Assembly (NCBI GenBank): GCA_019313185.1
Contig: JAFDBS010000105.1
Span: 1-46,159, forward strand
DNA: 46,159 nt
Reading direction: 5' to 3'
Source: Deltaproteobacteria bacterium
GTDB lineage: Bacteria > Desulfobacterota > Desulfuromonadia > Desulfuromonadales > BM103
In this document: piece after piece, positions 1 to 9,094 of the stretch
How positions within the stretch are numbered: the stretch's first letter is position 1
Layout: every line of letters begins with the position of its first letter
Notes under the pieces: model-generated
What the model saw: only the letters and a program-made list of their open reading frames with translations
Told to the model about the DNA's origin: nothing
Database searches by the model: none
Made by a program: the position numbers and the translations under genes

Positions 1-149
1 GCGGCGACGATTGAACCAGACTTGGCATTGCTGCGCATAGCTGAGATTTGTAATTCGGCTAAACCAAGGAGGCCTATGGCCAGGATGACAATTGCTATCA
101 GCATCTCTATCATCGAGAAACAATCTTCTCTGTTTTTTTTGTTGGACAT
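1..149 (-). CDS. Type IV prepilin-like protein (PilV-type), 5' part only; gene runs off the window
   Basis: Minus-strand reading from ATG at 149: MSNKKNREDCFSMIEMLIAIVILAIGLLGLAELQISAMRSNAKSGSIVAA. Short charged leader, FSMIE motif and hydrophobic N-terminal helix typical of prepilins. Confidence 0.8.
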   Translation of the reverse strand, partial: MSNKKNREDCFSMIEMLIAIVILAIGLLGLAELQISAMRSNAKSGSIVA

Positions 150-275
150 AACTTTCTCCACGCTTAATGGTTGATCATAGAGTCAAGCAAGACACATACC
201 AAGAAGACAAAGAAAGAAACACTTCTAATACGTTGATTTTACTTGATTTAAAAATTTCTTTCTGCGATTCAGGCC

Positions 276-304
276 GTCAGTCATGCAAATTTTGCACGAC
301 TGAC
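276..304. other. Imperfect hairpin in intergenic region
   Basis: GTCAGTC (276-282) pairs with GACTGAC (298-304), with further inner TGC/GCA pairing. Confidence 0.5.
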
Positions 305-364
305 TGCGCACGAATTACACCTATTCTTGAATGCTCATCCAGGCGAAAACGGGTGACGGTTCCA

Positions 365-1729
365 TCAGAGCTGGTAATCTTTGATCTTATAGATCAGTGA
401 GCGCAAACTGATTTCCAGGATTTTAGCCGCCTGGGTCTTATTGCCCTCTGTCAGGGAGAGGGCTTTAGCAATGTAATCGCGCTCGAGGGCGGGAATGGCC
501 TTCTTTAATGACAGATCGGCAGGGTTGGGCATCGGTGCCGGCCGAGCATCAATAAAAGCAAGTGCCGATTCGTCAATCAGGTCGTCTCGGCACAACACCA
601 GGGTTTTTTCCAAGGTATTGATCAGCTCGCGGACATTCCCTGGCCAATCATGCTGCTCGAGCGCTGAAATGGCCTGTTCTGATAATTTTGGGGTGGGACG
701 CTTATGACGCAGCGCGAGAACCGGTAGGTAACAATCAATCAAACGGCGAATATCTTCGCGGCGGTCACGCAATGCGGGCAGCGAAATCGTGACCACAGCA
801 AGCCGATAGAAAAGATCTTCTCGAAAACGACTGCTTTGCACTGCCTGCTGAAGATCCACTGCCGTTGCAGCGAGAACCCGGACATCTATCTTACGAGATC
901 GGCTCTCACCAACACGGCGGATTTCCTGCTCCTGGAGAACTCGCAACAACTTCGGCTGAAGGTCCAGCGGCAGATCACTGATTTCATCAAGCAGCAGCGT
1001 CCCCCCTTCAGCCGCCCCGAACATGCCAGTTCGATCCCGATCCGCTCCCGTATAGGCCCCCCGGACATGCCCAAACAGTTCACTTTCGATCAACCCGGGA
1101 GGGATCGCGCTGCAGTTCACCGCCAGAAAGGGACCATCTTGTCGCGCACTTTCCGCATGAATAGCGCGGGCTATCAACTCCTTCCCCGTCCCTGTCTCGC
1201 CGGTAATCAATACGGAGACTGGAGCAGCAGCAACCTTGTTAAGAGTGTCCACCACTTGAGACATCAAAGTGCTTTCATAAACAATGGCTGCCATGCCTTG
1301 GGGCCGTTCAGACCGTTCGATGTTTTTTTTCAGCCTGACATTTTCTTGGCGCAACTGGAGTCTTTCCTCTGCTTTGCGCACAGCCAACAAGACCTCGTCT
1401 GGTCGAAATGGCTTAGCAATATAATCATAAGCACCTTGTTTCATACATTCCACAGCCGTATCCAGGGTTCCATACGCACTCATCATGATCACCGTGCCCT
1501 TGAGGTGGAACTTCATCTTTTCTTTAAGAAAATCCAGGCCGTCCATGTCCGGCATTCGAATATCACACAATATCAAGGGGTACTGTCCAGACTGAAGACG
1601 GTCGATTCCTTGACGACCATTGGTCGCTTCCGTGACCGTATAGCCATCACGGCTGAGGACTAACCTGATCATGTGACGCATGGATTCTTCATCGTCGACG
1701 ACCAAAACATGACGCTGTGATTTGTTCAT
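365..1729 (-). CDS. Sigma-54-dependent response regulator (receiver - AAA+ - Fis-type HTH), NtrC/PilR family
   Basis: Receiver (VVDDEESMR, CDIRMPDMDG), Walker A GETGTGKE, GAYTGA sigma-54 contact loop, C-terminal Fis-like HTH (NKTQAAKILEISLRSL). Confidence 0.95.
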   Translation of the reverse strand: MNKSQRHVLVVDDEESMRHMIRLVLSRDGYTVTEATNGRQGIDRLQSGQYPLILCDIRMPDMDGLDFLKEKMKFHLKGTVIMMSAYGTLDTAVECMKQGAYDYIAKPFRPDEVLLAVRKAEERLQLRQENVRLKKNIERSERPQGMAAIVYESTLMSQVVDTLNKVAAAPVSVLITGETGTGKELIARAIHAESARQDGPFLAVNCSAIPPGLIESELFGHVRGAYTGADRDRTGMFGAAEGGTLLLDEISDLPLDLQPKLLRVLQEQEIRRVGESRSRKIDVRVLAATAVDLQQAVQSSRFREDLFYRLAVVTISLPALRDRREDIRRLIDCYLPVLALRHKRPTPKLSEQAISALEQHDWPGNVRELINTLEKTLVLCRDDLIDESALAFIDARPAPMPNPADLSLKKAIPALERDYIAKALSLTEGNKTQAAKILEISLRSLIYKIKDYQL

Positions 1730-3216
1730 TTTGGAATCTCCGCATCAGGCTGAGAAAGTGTGGGCAGGCTGACGGTAAATGCTGCGCCGTGTCCCGGCTG
1801 AGTGGACATGACGATACTGCCTCCAAGTTCTGTAATGATCTGCTGACAAATCGCGAGACCGAGGCCAAAGCCGCGGCCATGACTTTTAGTGGTAAAAAAG
1901 GGTTCAAAAATATGCTTGGCAGCCTCTTCGGAAATGCCAGAGCCCTGATCAGCGATGGTTAATGCGATTTCTCCTGGTTGATGAGTTGTGGTCAATTGAA
2001 TTTCCCCACCGTGGAGCATCGCATCGCGCGCATTCAGCAAGAGATTGACCCAAACTTGTTGAAGCCTGCGGCGATTGCTGCAGACCGGAGCCCGCCCGCC
2101 ATGGCAGCAGTCCCTGATCCGGACTTTGTCGAATTGTCCTTGATGAGTAAGCATTTCAACGGCCTCACGCAATGAGTCAACGGCGCAAAAGGTCTCAGAT
2201 GGCATCTTCCCAGGACGGGCGTAGTCAAGCAACTCACGGACGAGGGCATCAATGCGTCCGGCTTCCGCCAGGCAACGTTTGAGCAATTCAGAGGTGCTCT
2301 GGTCATGAGCTTCACTTTCAAGAATCCCCAAGTATCCGATTAATGCACCGAGGGGATTGCCGACTTCATGAGCCATACCTGCTGCCAGGTGCCCCACAGT
2401 GGCCATTTTTTCGGAACGGATGAGATCGTCACGTACCTGTTTCAGAGCGAGATTAGCTTCCTGCAGAGACTGAATATGGCGATCAGTCTCACCACGACTC
2501 TCCTCTAGGGCAACGATCATATGATTGAAACTGGCTGCAAGATCTGTAATCTCAGCTGGAGCGCGTACGATATTGACTTGTGCGAGTTTACCAGCAGCAA
2601 CGTCAGCTGTGGCGGCATGCAGTCTTTGTATCGGCAGCACCACTTGACGGTTAAGAAGGACCACACCAAAAGCCAAGAGGATTCCGCCGTAGACGCAGAC
2701 GTAGATCAAGATCATTTTTTGAGCGCGGTGAATGCGACGCGCCAGGTCCTCAAGGGAAAAACGCACCTGAAGAAGATAGTTTGTATTGTCATCTGAGCCG
2801 ATTGATGTTGACAGGTCGATAAAGCTTGGGGTTGTCCTTGTGCCTGGCAACCATTCCGACGAGTAAGAAAGGTCTTCCAAGATTCGACCAGCAGAGGGCA
2901 AAACAGCTGGCAACGAATCAAACGCGGGAGAACCATCTTGATTTGCCTCGGCAACAAGCAAGAGTTGATTGTTTAAAAGCCGCCAGCTGACAATTTCATC
3001 CAGCTGATCAAACGCGGCATAAAACTGACTCGGATTTGCTTTTGCCGTCTCTATCAATTTGGCCAAAATGATGAGTACAGATCTTGCCTGATCCCGTTTC
3101 TGAGCCAAAAGTTCCTGCTCAGTCAGTTTGAGCAAAAGAAACCCAGCAAAAAGGAGAGCGGCTCCAAGCAATATGCAAATGCTGACAACTATTTCGGTTC
3201 GTAACCCGGTTTTCAT
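1726..3216 (-). CDS. Sensor histidine kinase (two TM, HAMP, HisKA, HATPase)
   Basis: H-box GHLAAGMAHEVGNPLGAL, N-box LLNARDAM, G boxes DQGSGIS and GFGLGLAI; stop overlaps the start of the downstream regulator (ATGA). Confidence 0.95.
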   Translation of the reverse strand: MKTGLRTEIVVSICILLGAALLFAGFLLLKLTEQELLAQKRDQARSVLIILAKLIETAKANPSQFYAAFDQLDEIVSWRLLNNQLLLVAEANQDGSPAFDSLPAVLPSAGRILEDLSYSSEWLPGTRTTPSFIDLSTSIGSDDNTNYLLQVRFSLEDLARRIHRAQKMILIYVCVYGGILLAFGVVLLNRQVVLPIQRLHAATADVAAGKLAQVNIVRAPAEITDLAASFNHMIVALEESRGETDRHIQSLQEANLALKQVRDDLIRSEKMATVGHLAAGMAHEVGNPLGALIGYLGILESEAHDQSTSELLKRCLAEAGRIDALVRELLDYARPGKMPSETFCAVDSLREAVEMLTHQGQFDKVRIRDCCHGGRAPVCSNRRRLQQVWVNLLLNARDAMLHGGEIQLTTTHQPGEIALTIADQGSGISEEAAKHIFEPFFTTKSHGRGFGLGLAICQQIITELGGSIVMSTQPGHGAAFTVSLPTLSQPDAEIPK

Positions 3217-3399
3217 GTTGACCTTGGCAAGACCAGTCTCTTAAAGATTCTGGCAATGATAGCGAAAAAGACCTTGAGTAGAAAGAAAAACCTGCCGGTT
3301 TCAATCCCTTGGATTGCTTTGATTTGAGCTCTGGAAATTGTGGCCAAACCCTGACAACCCTGCTATGATGTGGGCAAAATTGTTGCCGAAGGAGGCCCT

Positions 3400-3612
3400 A
3401 TGGCCAAAAGCCCAGTTGTCGATCAAGATTGCTGCATCGGCTGTGAAGTCTGCGTTCAGCTCTGCCCGGAAGTGTTCCGTATGGAAGGTGACGAAGGCAG
3501 CGGTCATGACCACGATCACAAATCGATTGTCTACAATCCTTCTGGAGCGTCTGTAGAACGGATCGAGGTGGCCATGGACAGCTGTCCTGCTGCCTGCATC
3601 TACTGGGATTGA
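3400..3612 (+). CDS. Single-cluster 4Fe-4S ferredoxin
   Basis: CCIGCEVCVQLCPEVF ... DSCPAACIYWD; GGAGG ribosome-binding site just before ATG 3400. Confidence 0.9.
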   Translation: MAKSPVVDQDCCIGCEVCVQLCPEVFRMEGDEGSGHDHDHKSIVYNPSGASVERIEVAMDSCPAACIYWD

Positions 3613-3616
3613 TTCC

Positions 3617-4873
3617 TTGAATGAGCACGCTCAGCACGATGTGAGCGGGACCAAAGCTTTCTCGCCTTTCCCACCGAGTCCTGAGCCAGGGGCATTCGCT
3701 AAAAATATTCCCTTCCTTAATGCGTTCGCCTTTTTAAAGATGGCCCTGTTGCCTATGGCCATTATCACGTTGTTTTGGAAAGACCAGATCGGCTTGTCGC
3801 TAACAGAAATTCTCTTCCTGCAGGCGATATTCTCTCTGGCAACCGTGATCATGGAATTTCCTTCGGGCTACTTAAGCGACCGAATCGGTTACCGTAAAGC
3901 GCTCTTTCTTGCCTCTCTTCTCGGCATCAGCGGTTGGACTTCATACACCTTGGCCACCTCATTTACAGGGGTTTTGGTTGCCGAAATCCAGTTGGGTATG
4001 TCTTATGCTTTTGTCAGCGGCGCCGACAGTGCTCTGCTTTATGAAACCTTGCGTCAGGATGGACGCGAGGAAGAGTATGCAGCTTATGACGGTCGGATGA
4101 CCGCCTGGGCTCAGGTCGGTGAAGCCAGCGGTGCCATCGGCGCAGGGGTATTCTATGCTTGGTTTCCCCTCTTGCCTTTCTTGCTTCAAATTGGCATTTG
4201 GTTGACAGCTCTTGTTGTCTGTTACCAATTGAAAGAAACTCCGTCGGAACCTTTCGAAGCCACCCACTCGCATCTTCGGCATGCGATTGAAATTGCACGA
4301 AAAGCTTTTTGGGGTCACCCGGGGTTACGTTGGTCTATTATTTTAGCTGCTTTCCTTGGTTTGGCATCGTTTTATCCAGTTTGGCTGATTCAGCCCTATA
4401 TGCAAGAGCATGGCGTTCCCTTGGCTTGGTTCGGCCCGGTTTGGGCGGTCGCTAATTTGAGTGTCTCGCTCGGCTCGGTCACCAGTTACCGCTTGCAATT
4501 TCATCTTGGCCCCGCCGGAATCCTTTGTCTCTGTGCAGTACTGATCATAGCCGGCTACGCAGGGCTCGGCTTGACAGGAACGCTGTGGGGGTTTGCGTTT
4601 TATTTTCTTTTGACCTTCATGCGGGGGATTCAGGGCCCATTTCTGCGGCTGGTGTTACAGAAACAAAGCGCTCGGCCTGAGAGAGCGAGCATCTTGTCAC
4701 TCAAATCCCTGGCCTTCCGCTTGGCATTCGTTATAACCGGTCCTTTGGTCGGTGCGCTCGCTGACAATCTCGGGCTTCAAACAGCCATGATCATCATGTT
4801 GGGATGTTTCGGCGCATTGCTGCTTCCAGTCATGTTGGTTTTTCATAAACGCACTGTACCGGTTTGGCAATAA
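3617..4873 (+). CDS. MFS transporter
   Basis: 12-TM-like hydrophobic protein with GYLSDRIGYRKAL motif (MFS loop 2-3); TTG start. Confidence 0.85.
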   Translation: MNEHAQHDVSGTKAFSPFPPSPEPGAFAKNIPFLNAFAFLKMALLPMAIITLFWKDQIGLSLTEILFLQAIFSLATVIMEFPSGYLSDRIGYRKALFLASLLGISGWTSYTLATSFTGVLVAEIQLGMSYAFVSGADSALLYETLRQDGREEEYAAYDGRMTAWAQVGEASGAIGAGVFYAWFPLLPFLLQIGIWLTALVVCYQLKETPSEPFEATHSHLRHAIEIARKAFWGHPGLRWSIILAAFLGLASFYPVWLIQPYMQEHGVPLAWFGPVWAVANLSVSLGSVTSYRLQFHLGPAGILCLCAVLIIAGYAGLGLTGTLWGFAFYFLLTFMRGIQGPFLRLVLQKQSARPERASILSLKSLAFRLAFVITGPLVGALADNLGLQTAMIIMLGCFGALLLPVMLVFHKRTVPVWQ

Positions 4874-4883
4874 GCGAGGTATA

Positions 4884-5474
4884 ATGTTAAATAGCCATGC
4901 AAAAACATCCCTAATCTGTTTACCGACCATCATGTGCCTACGCGACGCTTTGATTGTTTCTGTTTTGTTTCTGCTTTGCTCGACAGGATGTACCGGCAGT
5001 TCTAAAACGAATCCCAGTTCATCCCAGAAAGTTGGCATGCACATCGATGCGATGCTCGAATTCGCAATGGAGTACCCGTTGAGCTGGACCAAGACCCGTC
5101 AACAAAACCGGGCTGCAGGGTGGGGTGTGGTCCGTTGGGCAGACCCTGAACATCCCGAAGTCAAGCTGTCAGTGAGTTCAAAATCAGTTCCGCCGCCCGT
5201 CGTTCCTGAACATCATGTTGACCAACTGGTCACCGAGTTGCCAGGTTTTGAATTCAGTTCCCGCGAAACAACGTTTTTGCAAGATGTCTCGTCTCTGCAC
5301 GTTCTCGGTTATACACCCCAACTGACTTACGATATTCATCTGTTGAGCTCACAAAACCGCCTTTTCATTGTGATGTTCTCTGCCCCACCGGATTTGTTTG
5401 ATGCGTACCAGTCCGCTCTTCGCGAATCACTGGATTCTTTTACGATTTTGGAAAACTACAATGGATCAGGCTGA
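4884..5474 (+). CDS. Predicted lipoprotein of unknown function
   Basis: Signal peptide with lipobox-like FLLCSTGC; remainder resembles small PsbP-like secreted proteins. Confidence 0.65.
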   Translation: MLNSHAKTSLICLPTIMCLRDALIVSVLFLLCSTGCTGSSKTNPSSSQKVGMHIDAMLEFAMEYPLSWTKTRQQNRAAGWGVVRWADPEHPEVKLSVSSKSVPPPVVPEHHVDQLVTELPGFEFSSRETTFLQDVSSLHVLGYTPQLTYDIHLLSSQNRLFIVMFSAPPDLFDAYQSALRESLDSFTILENYNGSG

Positions 5475-6003
5475 CTTGATAGCCCTTGTCTACGCGGGTC
5501 ATCCCAAAGCCCGGGAAGTCTTGGTTGACCATTGCCGAAAGGTTGCCGACTTTGCGAAATCGATTGCGCTGAGGGCGAGTGAAACGGCTGACATTGACAT
5601 TTCTTTTGTTGAAGAAGCCGCCCTGCTTCACGATATCGGCATGATCAAAACCAAGGCCCCCAAGATCTATTGCAGTGGCACCGAGCCTTACATCTGCCAC
5701 GGCGTGCTTGGCGCTGAGCTGCTACGTTCTGTTGGCCTTGATCGCCATGCGCTCGTGTGTGAGAGACATATCGGCATCGGGCTGAGTGTTCATGATATCT
5801 TGAGTCAACACCTACCATTGCCGTTAAGGGAGATGCGCCCACAAAATATCGAGGAAGAAATTATCGCCTATGCCGATTTGTTCTTTTCGAAAACGAAGCC
5901 CCAAAAAAAAACACCTGAAGAGGTCAGACGTTCTCTTTCCAAATATGGTGAGGAAAAGATAATAATTTTCGAACGCTGGCACAGTCAATTCACTTCATAT
6001 TAA
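5461..6003 (+). CDS. HD domain phosphohydrolase-like protein
   Basis: HCRKVADFAKSIA...LLHDIGMIKT...CHGVLGAELL...ERHIGIGL; ATG 5461 overlaps the end of the preceding lipoprotein gene. Confidence 0.85.
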   Translation: MDQADLIALVYAGHPKAREVLVDHCRKVADFAKSIALRASETADIDISFVEEAALLHDIGMIKTKAPKIYCSGTEPYICHGVLGAELLRSVGLDRHALVCERHIGIGLSVHDILSQHLPLPLREMRPQNIEEEIIAYADLFFSKTKPQKKTPEEVRRSLSKYGEEKIIIFERWHSQFTSY

Positions 6004-6014
6004 GGAGTTGCAGT

Positions 6015-6668
6015 CTGTCATTCGAACACTGGCTTTATAATTTCTTCGACCTGATCCCCAGTGGGCAAGCACTGACCTTAGCGGTGTTTGTCATTGCTTT
6101 TTTGGAGGCATTGGTCGGGATCGGACTGATCATGCCCGGCAGTGTGTTGACAGTGTTCAGCGGTTGGCTGGCGTTTCAGGGCAGGGGTTCAATCCACCAA
6201 GTTATGATTGCCGCAGCCATTGGAGCACTGCTCGGAGACCTTTTAAGTTATTGGATTGGAGCCCGTTTTGGGCCCCGTATCTGGCATTGCGGTTTTTTGA
6301 AAAAACGGCAGGAATTATTGAAAATCGCCGAGCTGGTTTTTTTCGAACATGGTGGCAAGAGCGTTTTTTTTGGAAGATTCCTGGGGCCAATTCGCGGATT
6401 GGTTCCATTTGTTGCCGGGGCAAGCATGATGCCGCCAAAAGCCTTTCTTCTCTTTTCACTGATCAGCGGGCTGCTTTGGGGCATCAGCTATCCAGGGATT
6501 GGTTATCTTGGCGGATCCAGCTGGCAGCAAGCAGAGACAATCCTTGGGCGTCTCAGCTTGCTGCTGCTGATTGGTCTGGCCGCCACGGTGATATTAACCT
6601 TGCTGCGCCATCATTTTTTACCGAAACACAATTCCAGACATCGGCGCAACCGTACCAAGATGAAATAA
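6015..6668 (+). CDS. DedA family (SNARE-associated/VTT domain) membrane protein
   Basis: FLEALVGIGLIMPGSVLTVFSGWLAF...GALLGDLLSYWIGARFG...FFGRFLGPIRGLVPFVAG; ORF track starts at GTG 6084 but the family-like N-terminus (LSFEHWLYNFFDLIPSGQALTLAV) extends in frame to CTG 6015, preceded by AAGGAG. Confidence 0.85.
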   Translation: MSFEHWLYNFFDLIPSGQALTLAVFVIAFLEALVGIGLIMPGSVLTVFSGWLAFQGRGSIHQVMIAAAIGALLGDLLSYWIGARFGPRIWHCGFLKKRQELLKIAELVFFEHGGKSVFFGRFLGPIRGLVPFVAGASMMPPKAFLLFSLISGLLWGISYPGIGYLGGSSWQQAETILGRLSLLLLIGLAATVILTLLRHHFLPKHNSRHRRNRTKMK

Positions 6669-6729
6669 AACAAGTTCAGCACTTTTTTAACCGAAGCATT
6701 TTGCTTTCAACAAAAAACGGCATTTCAAG

Positions 6730-8025
6730 ATGACACTGACCGACCATAACTGGCAAACATTCGAACATACCCATGTCTGGCACCCTTATGCGCCCTTGGA
6801 AGGGGCAACCCTCAGCTATCCTGTAAAAAGTGCTCAGGGGGTCCATCTAAGACTGGAAGACGGCCGTGAACTGATTGATGGCATGTCATCCTGGTGGTCG
6901 GTTATCCACGGTTACAACCATCCTGTTTTGAACGCCGCAGCCAAAGCCCAAATAGACAAGATGGCCCATGTTATGTTTGGCGGACTGACACATCGCCCAG
7001 CAGCAGAACTTGCCGAACGACTGATTCTGGTTACGCCAGAAGGCCTTGATCGGGTGTTCTTTTGCGATTCGGGCTCTGTCAGTGTTGAAGTCGCCATTAA
7101 AATGGCCATTCAATTCTGGCATGCTATGGGACGCTCAACAAAACAACGACTTTTGACTATTCGTCATGGATATCATGGCGACACCTGCGGAGCCATGGCC
7201 GTCTGTGACCCGGATACCGGCATGCACCATCTTTTTCGGCATGTTCTGCCACAACACTTTTTCGCCGATGCCCCACTATCTCGTAATGATGAGGAATGGA
7301 ACGAGAAGGACATAGCAGAGCTTCAGACAATTATCGAGCAAAACCATACCCAAATCGCTGCCGTGATCCTTGAACCGATTGTGCAAGGAGCAGGAGGGAT
7401 GCGCATTTATGCACCTGAATATCTCCGGCGGGTCCGCTCCCTTTGTGACAGGCTAGAGGTGCTTTTAATTGCCGATGAAATTGCAACCGGTTTCGGCCGT
7501 ACTGGAACCATGTTTGCTTGCGAGCAAGCCGGAATCGTTCCAGATATTCTTTGTGTCGGCAAGGCATTGACCGGCGGTTACCTCAGTATGGCCGCGGTAC
7601 TGACCACTGGCATGATCAGCAGAGGAATTTCTTTACAGCCGCCAAAGGCTTTCATGCACGGGCCAACTTTTATGGCCAACCCACTCGCCTGTGCAATCGC
7701 AAACGCCAGCATTGACTTGTTGATCAACGGCCCATGGCAACAACGCGTTGCCGCCTTGGAAACTGCATTTCATCATCATCTTGGGCCTTGCCGGGAGATC
7801 CCTGGGGTTGCTGACGTTCGCATCAAAGGTGGGATCGGCGTTCTCGAACTTGTTGAACCCGTCGATATGCGCTCGATCACCAAGCGGTTTGTCGACAAAG
7901 GTCTCTGGTTGCGGCCATTTGGAAAACTGGTTTACCTGATGCCTCCCTACATCATTGAAAAACAAGACCTGGAACTTTTATTGGCCGGGACGGTTGAGGC
8001 TGTCCGGGAGGAATTGGCCGACTGA
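6730..8025 (+). CDS. bioA: Adenosylmethionine-8-amino-7-oxononanoate aminotransferase
   Basis: HVWHPYAPL, DGMSSWWSVIHGYNHP, IADEIATGFGRTG, GKALTGGYL, HGPTFMANPLACA. Confidence 0.95.
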   Translation: MTLTDHNWQTFEHTHVWHPYAPLEGATLSYPVKSAQGVHLRLEDGRELIDGMSSWWSVIHGYNHPVLNAAAKAQIDKMAHVMFGGLTHRPAAELAERLILVTPEGLDRVFFCDSGSVSVEVAIKMAIQFWHAMGRSTKQRLLTIRHGYHGDTCGAMAVCDPDTGMHHLFRHVLPQHFFADAPLSRNDEEWNEKDIAELQTIIEQNHTQIAAVILEPIVQGAGGMRIYAPEYLRRVRSLCDRLEVLLIADEIATGFGRTGTMFACEQAGIVPDILCVGKALTGGYLSMAAVLTTGMISRGISLQPPKAFMHGPTFMANPLACAIANASIDLLINGPWQQRVAALETAFHHHLGPCREIPGVADVRIKGGIGVLELVEPVDMRSITKRFVDKGLWLRPFGKLVYLMPPYIIEKQDLELLLAGTVEAVREELAD

Positions 8026-8094
8026 TCTCATCAGCCAGGAACGTAAGCGTAGTTCGTTATTCTTCCTAAAAATAATCATTTTGGGGGTTGCGTT

Positions 8095-9018
8095 ATGAAT
8101 CAAGAGTTTCGACTTCTGTCCATGCCAAACGTTCCCATCGGGCAGGCAGACCTAATTGTTTTGCCCATTCCTCTCGAGCGTACGGTGTCTTTCAAACCAG
8201 GGACTGCCTCTGCTCCTCATGCCATTCTGGAAACAACCGACCAATTGGAATTTTACGATGAAGATGCGAACTGGTCGCCTTTTAACCACATCAAACTTTG
8301 TGTCCTACCTCCCTTTGATGACAACCCTTCCCTCTCTGATGACGATTGGCACCAGAGCCTACGTCAGCATGTCGCCAACCTCCCATCGAATAACATGTTG
8401 ATCAGTCTTGGCGGCGAGCATTCGATTACACCCTCTTTGGTTGATGCCCGGATGAAAGCACCTGGAACGGTACTCTTTTTCGATGCGCATGCCGATATGC
8501 GAAGAACCTATCAAGGGAGTAAATATAGTCATGCTTGTCCAGTCTTCAGACTCATTGAACAAGGTCATAGGATCATCACGGCTGGTATTCGTTCGATATG
8601 CGAGAGTGAGGCCGCTCTTGTCCACCATGAGCCCCAAATTACTCAATTTAAAGACCGGGAGTTACAAGACCAACAAACCTGGACCAGCTTTTTGCAAATT
8701 GTTCACGAATTGAAAGGCCCTGTCTATCTGAGTATTGACATGGACGTTTTCAACCCTGCAGAAGTCCCGGGTGTCGGTACGCCACAGCCTGGTGGACTGT
8801 CTTGGAGACAAATGATCGAAATCCTCGAAACCTTATTCTCCAATCCAGAACTTATGTTGCGTGGTGCCGATATTGTGGAACTGGTGCCAGAACCGAGCCG
8901 GGTTTCCGAGATGGTCGCAGCCAAGCTTTTGCATCGGATCGTATCCTTATGGGGCAAAAACCAAGGTTACGACTCAAGGCCTCTAGTTGGAAGTCAGACG
9001 CAGGTCGATTGTGAATGA
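8095..9018 (+). CDS. Agmatinase / ureohydrolase family protein
   Basis: SLGGEHSITP, FFDAHADMR, SIDMDVFNPAEVPGVGTPQPGGL metal-binding motifs of the arginase/agmatinase family. Confidence 0.9.
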   Translation: MNQEFRLLSMPNVPIGQADLIVLPIPLERTVSFKPGTASAPHAILETTDQLEFYDEDANWSPFNHIKLCVLPPFDDNPSLSDDDWHQSLRQHVANLPSNNMLISLGGEHSITPSLVDARMKAPGTVLFFDAHADMRRTYQGSKYSHACPVFRLIEQGHRIITAGIRSICESEAALVHHEPQITQFKDRELQDQQTWTSFLQIVHELKGPVYLSIDMDVFNPAEVPGVGTPQPGGLSWRQMIEILETLFSNPELMLRGADIVELVPEPSRVSEMVAAKLLHRIVSLWGKNQGYDSRPLVGSQTQVDCE

Positions 9019-9094
9019 TTTTGGGCGTCTTTGCATGGGGGCAGACTGAACATTTTCAACAAAGGCTGGCTGGAAGACTCAACTTGTGGAGCGA

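Noticed and set aside
836-1663. 275-aa plus-strand ORF opposite the response regulator
   Set aside because: Antisense shadow of a clearly conserved gene; no recognisable domain.
4697-5092. 131-aa minus-strand ORF over the MFS/lipoprotein junction
   Set aside because: Antisense to two plausible genes; no domain.
6164-6733. 189-aa ORF overlapping dedA in another frame
   Set aside because: Composition not protein-like and fully overlaps the well-supported DedA reading.
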